From: Datisca glomerata
Lineage: Eukaryota; Streptophyta; Magnoliopsida; Cucurbitales; Datiscaceae
NCBI GenBank assembly: GCA_003255025.1
Contig: QANY01000156.1
Coordinates: 48,398 to 112,397 of the forward strand
Reading direction: 5' to 3'
Length of the DNA: 64,000 nt
This document shows positions 61,435 through 64,000 of this stretch, piece by piece (the stretch's first letter is position 1; each line of letters starts with the position of its first letter). The notes under the pieces were generated by a model, which saw only the letters and a list, made by a program, of their open reading frames with translations, ran no database searches and was not told where the DNA came from. Position numbers and translations under genes: made by a program.

Positions 61435-63700
61435 TGTAACAACCCAAAAATTTTACCAAATTTTTCATCAAACTCCTAATTACATGAATTTTTACTTAAT
61501 AAAACATCCAAGAACCCAAGAGTACATGTTTTAAAGTCTCAAGGTTTAACTTAAATAAAACCCAACATTAAGTAAACAATTACTAAGACTTTTAAATACG
61601 ACTCGATAACTTTCATCCGTTACCAGAGACTATAGGCCTCTTCGACTATAAACTCCTCGTCAATGTTATCATCATATGAAAATTTATAATAAAACGGAGT
61701 GAGAATATAGAAAATATACTCAGTAAGTAAAATATCACATATGCAAAACAGAACAACGTTCAAAGTTACATACAAATCGTAACATATGCATACTTTTCAG
61801 ATTTTTCTGACAGAGTTCGTTGGCTTACTTCCATCAGAGTTCGCCACCACATCTAGAATAGAGATTATATGTAACTACCGCGAGCTATACCGATCTTGGG
61901 CTCCATCAACGGGGCCTTCTCCCTCACGGGCTTTCCACACGCGTCGTACATTACGTGTCGGTAATTGTTAACTGTGAGGTAAGTACAAGTGACCTTTCTC
62001 ATGAGTACTACTCATCACCTTCGAAGAGGAGGAACCAGTTGCGCTAACGTCTTCCCACAAAACTAACCAAAGCATATAATAGAGACCATTTCCCTAAAGA
62101 TTAGGAAAACAAAGATCTTTCCTGAAGGACAAGGAAATCAGAGCAGAATGGTGGGCACGTGACTCTAATGGCACAGAATTAATTCTTCATGCATTCATTT
62201 AACATTTATTCTTAGCTTTCAACATATATTAACTCATAAAACATACAATATAACAAAATACATAAGCACCATAATTGAATAATATTATGAAGAAAGAAGC
62301 ATCATAGTACAATATACATCACAAAATATAAACATATATCGATTATAAAATTTCAGTCATACAATGCAAACAATTAGATACGAACATTTCACTTACATTG
62401 ATATTTATGAATTAATTTCAGCAACTAATGACTTGAAATCCAAGAATCTCAGATCACAAGATATTCATATAATACTATAATTATTTAATTAACTAGTAGA
62501 GAACTGTGACAGATTGGTGAAGAATAAATTGGATAATTTCTAAGAGAGCGGTTTGGTTCAGTTAAACTAGGTCTGGCTCGGCTGAAATGGTTCGGTCCGG
62601 TTCAATTGAATTGGGTTGGGCTGGGTAGAATCTGGGTTGGGTCTAAATCAACTCGGGTGGATTGGTAATAAAAACACAACAAAAAAAAATGGATAAAGCA
62701 CAAAATTGTTAAACCACTATGAAAGTCTAGTGAACACTCAAAATCAACTCAAATATTAATTCACTTGCTTAAGGAATATCAAACTATTTGAATTACATAG
62801 AAAAACTAATTTTAATCATTTTAAAGACCAACTAAATCAATTGATTACCCAAACCCACATGGATGCAGTAACAAAAGCCAAGTAAAAATACACTAGTGCA
62901 AAAGTCATTACTTGAAGAAAAATATATAAACAAAACTATAAGTAATATAAACATAAAAAAATTGAAAAGGTATTTTAATAAATCTAAACTTTATAATTAG
63001 ATAAATAAGAATTTTTCACTATATAAACAAACCAAAATTAAAGAATCAAACAAAATTATTTGATCCAAAACTATACAAGAAGCAGTTTAATAAAAATGAC
63101 TTTAAATTACCCATTTGTTCAGCTAGCCAAAATTGAGGAAAACAAGAGGAGAGATGGTTGGATAAAGAGTAACAAAGAGCAAAATATTGAGAAAATGGCA
63201 GAGAAAATAAGACCATGAGAGGAAGAGAAAGGAAGAGAGAGGCGAAACATAGGGAAAGAAAGAAGAACAAGGAGCTTACCAAGTCGAGGCTTGCTGGCAG
63301 CAGAAAAATAGAGGCTGGAAATGACGGTCTTCAATGAGAAAAACAATTAAGACAATTGCTAAATGAAATCTAGAAGAAAATAAGTACAGGAGGATTATGA
63401 GTGTCGTTGAGAAATTTAACCATAGACAAATTGAGATATAGGGGAAGGATGGAAGAAAGACGTGAAAAAGAATAGAGATGAAATAGTTTACATTAAATTG
63501 ATGGTGACGCAAATGGAAAACGAAACAAAGAAGAAGAACAAGAAGGGACAGAGAGCTTGTTGAAAATTTGGAAAGAAACATTATGGCTGCGTTAGGGATA
63601 TGGAGAAGAAGAAGAACGATTATTGAGAGGGGAAACTGCCAGAGAGAGACAGATGAAATAACATTAGTGGCAGTTAGGCTAAGGTGTAGTTTGTTTAAGG
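61435..63700 (-). mobile_element. Putative Ty3/gypsy LTR, far end uncertain
   Basis: The plus-strand start TGTAACAACCCAAAAATTTT is, on the minus strand, the GGGTTGTTACA end typical of plant chromovirus LTRs (Tekay/Del group). Next to it, on the minus strand, is ACTTACTGAGTATATTTTCT, a stretch common near the LTR end of that group. A C/T-rich leader-like part lies at 63,100-63,660 (minus). No primer site or polyprotein is visible, so a solo LTR or truncated element is likely. Minus-strand frames at 63,046-63,581 are low-complexity shadows. Confidence 0.45.
62560..62660 (+). repeat. Degenerate GGTTCGGTT/TGGGTTGGG tract
   Basis: Overlapping motifs such as GGTTCGGTCCGGTTCA and GGGTTGGGCTGGG; reversed analogues (ACCGGACCGAACTGAACC) lie in the copia LTRs near 20,917 and 26,885. 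Confidence 0.6.
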
Positions 63701-64000
63701 TGTTGGTGCTATGTTTTACCTAGTTAAAACTTGGTAATCACACCACACTAAAAGGCTATAGTAACCTTTAAGGTAACCGACTTTAGTAAAAGAGTTTTAT
63801 TAAAGTTTGATGAATATAATTAATTAGTTAATCTAAGTTCACCAAGTTATGACTTAGACATTTCAGAAAGTTAAATGAACTTAGACAAATGAGATTGGAT
63901 TAACTGATAATTAAATATTTATAGGGTTATTATTTTAACTAGTATTTAATTTGGAATTAATTGATTAGTTAAAATAGAAGTACATACCCTAAAATAGTGA
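63701..64000. other. AT-rich window end, no gene seen
   Basis: May be the far part of the LTR starting at 61,435 or its flank; nothing recognised. Confidence 0.5.

Noticed and set aside
63046..63581. Leucine/phenylalanine-rich minus frames as membrane proteins
   Set aside because: Translation of a long C/T-rich tract inside a likely LTR.
1..64000. tRNA, rRNA, CRISPR or organelle DNA
   Set aside because: No cloverleaf, rRNA or regularly spaced short repeats recognised; only tRNA-complementary primer sites of retroelements were found, and no chloroplast or mitochondrial genes.

Overview
The window looks like intergenic, transposon-rich nuclear DNA of a flowering plant, probably a eudicot. It is AT-rich with no operon-like gene packing. 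It holds plant Ty1/copia and Ty3/gypsy retrotransposons (including a tRNA-iMet-type primer site, TGGTATCAGAGC), a LINE, an En/Spm (CACTA) relic, a fragment of an endogenous plant pararetrovirus (family Caulimoviridae), and three relics of a small secreted plant protein gene that resembles phylloplanin. I cannot name the species. I found no intact protein-coding gene, tRNA, rRNA or CRISPR array; every recognisable coding stretch is broken. The dominant structure is a very large imperfect palindrome. The left arm (about 1-18,225) reappears reverse-complemented as the right arm (about 27,880-46,763), around a spacer of roughly 9.7 kb. Reading inward, both arms carry: a copia leader; a copia protease/pre-integrase piece; unassigned AT-rich DNA; a dispersed repeat called 'R' here; a GC-richer block; a second copia pol relic with its LTR; a LINE relic; and a block with direct repeats. 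The left arm has 3.4 kb (12,507-15,942) without a collinear counterpart. At that point the right arm has 3.7 kb (30,190-33,892) of R-type sequence in the opposite sense, bounded by single N characters at 30,189 and 33,893. The spacer (18,225-27,985) holds a copia LTR fragment, a pararetrovirus protease/RT fragment, and a nearly full-length but dead copia element on the minus strand (20,510-27,544) with both LTRs. Right of the palindrome, 46,913-48,485 carries a primer site and LTR of the copia family whose leader forms the outer arm ends. From about 48,560 to 58,330 R repeat units lie in tandem at about 1.5-1.7 kb (3 kb where gene-bearing). Three relics of the phylloplanin-like gene sit in this array, each behind a recognisable TATA box. 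The final stretch is a nest of insertions: a CACTA (DUF4216) relic abuts a complete 1.6 kb copia LTR with its primer site and leader, and the leader ends at what looks like a Ty3/gypsy LTR from 61,435. The genes do not form a pathway. The interest of the window lies in genome structure: inverted duplication, templated filler DNA at repair junctions, repeat arrays around a decaying small gene family, and old viral DNA.
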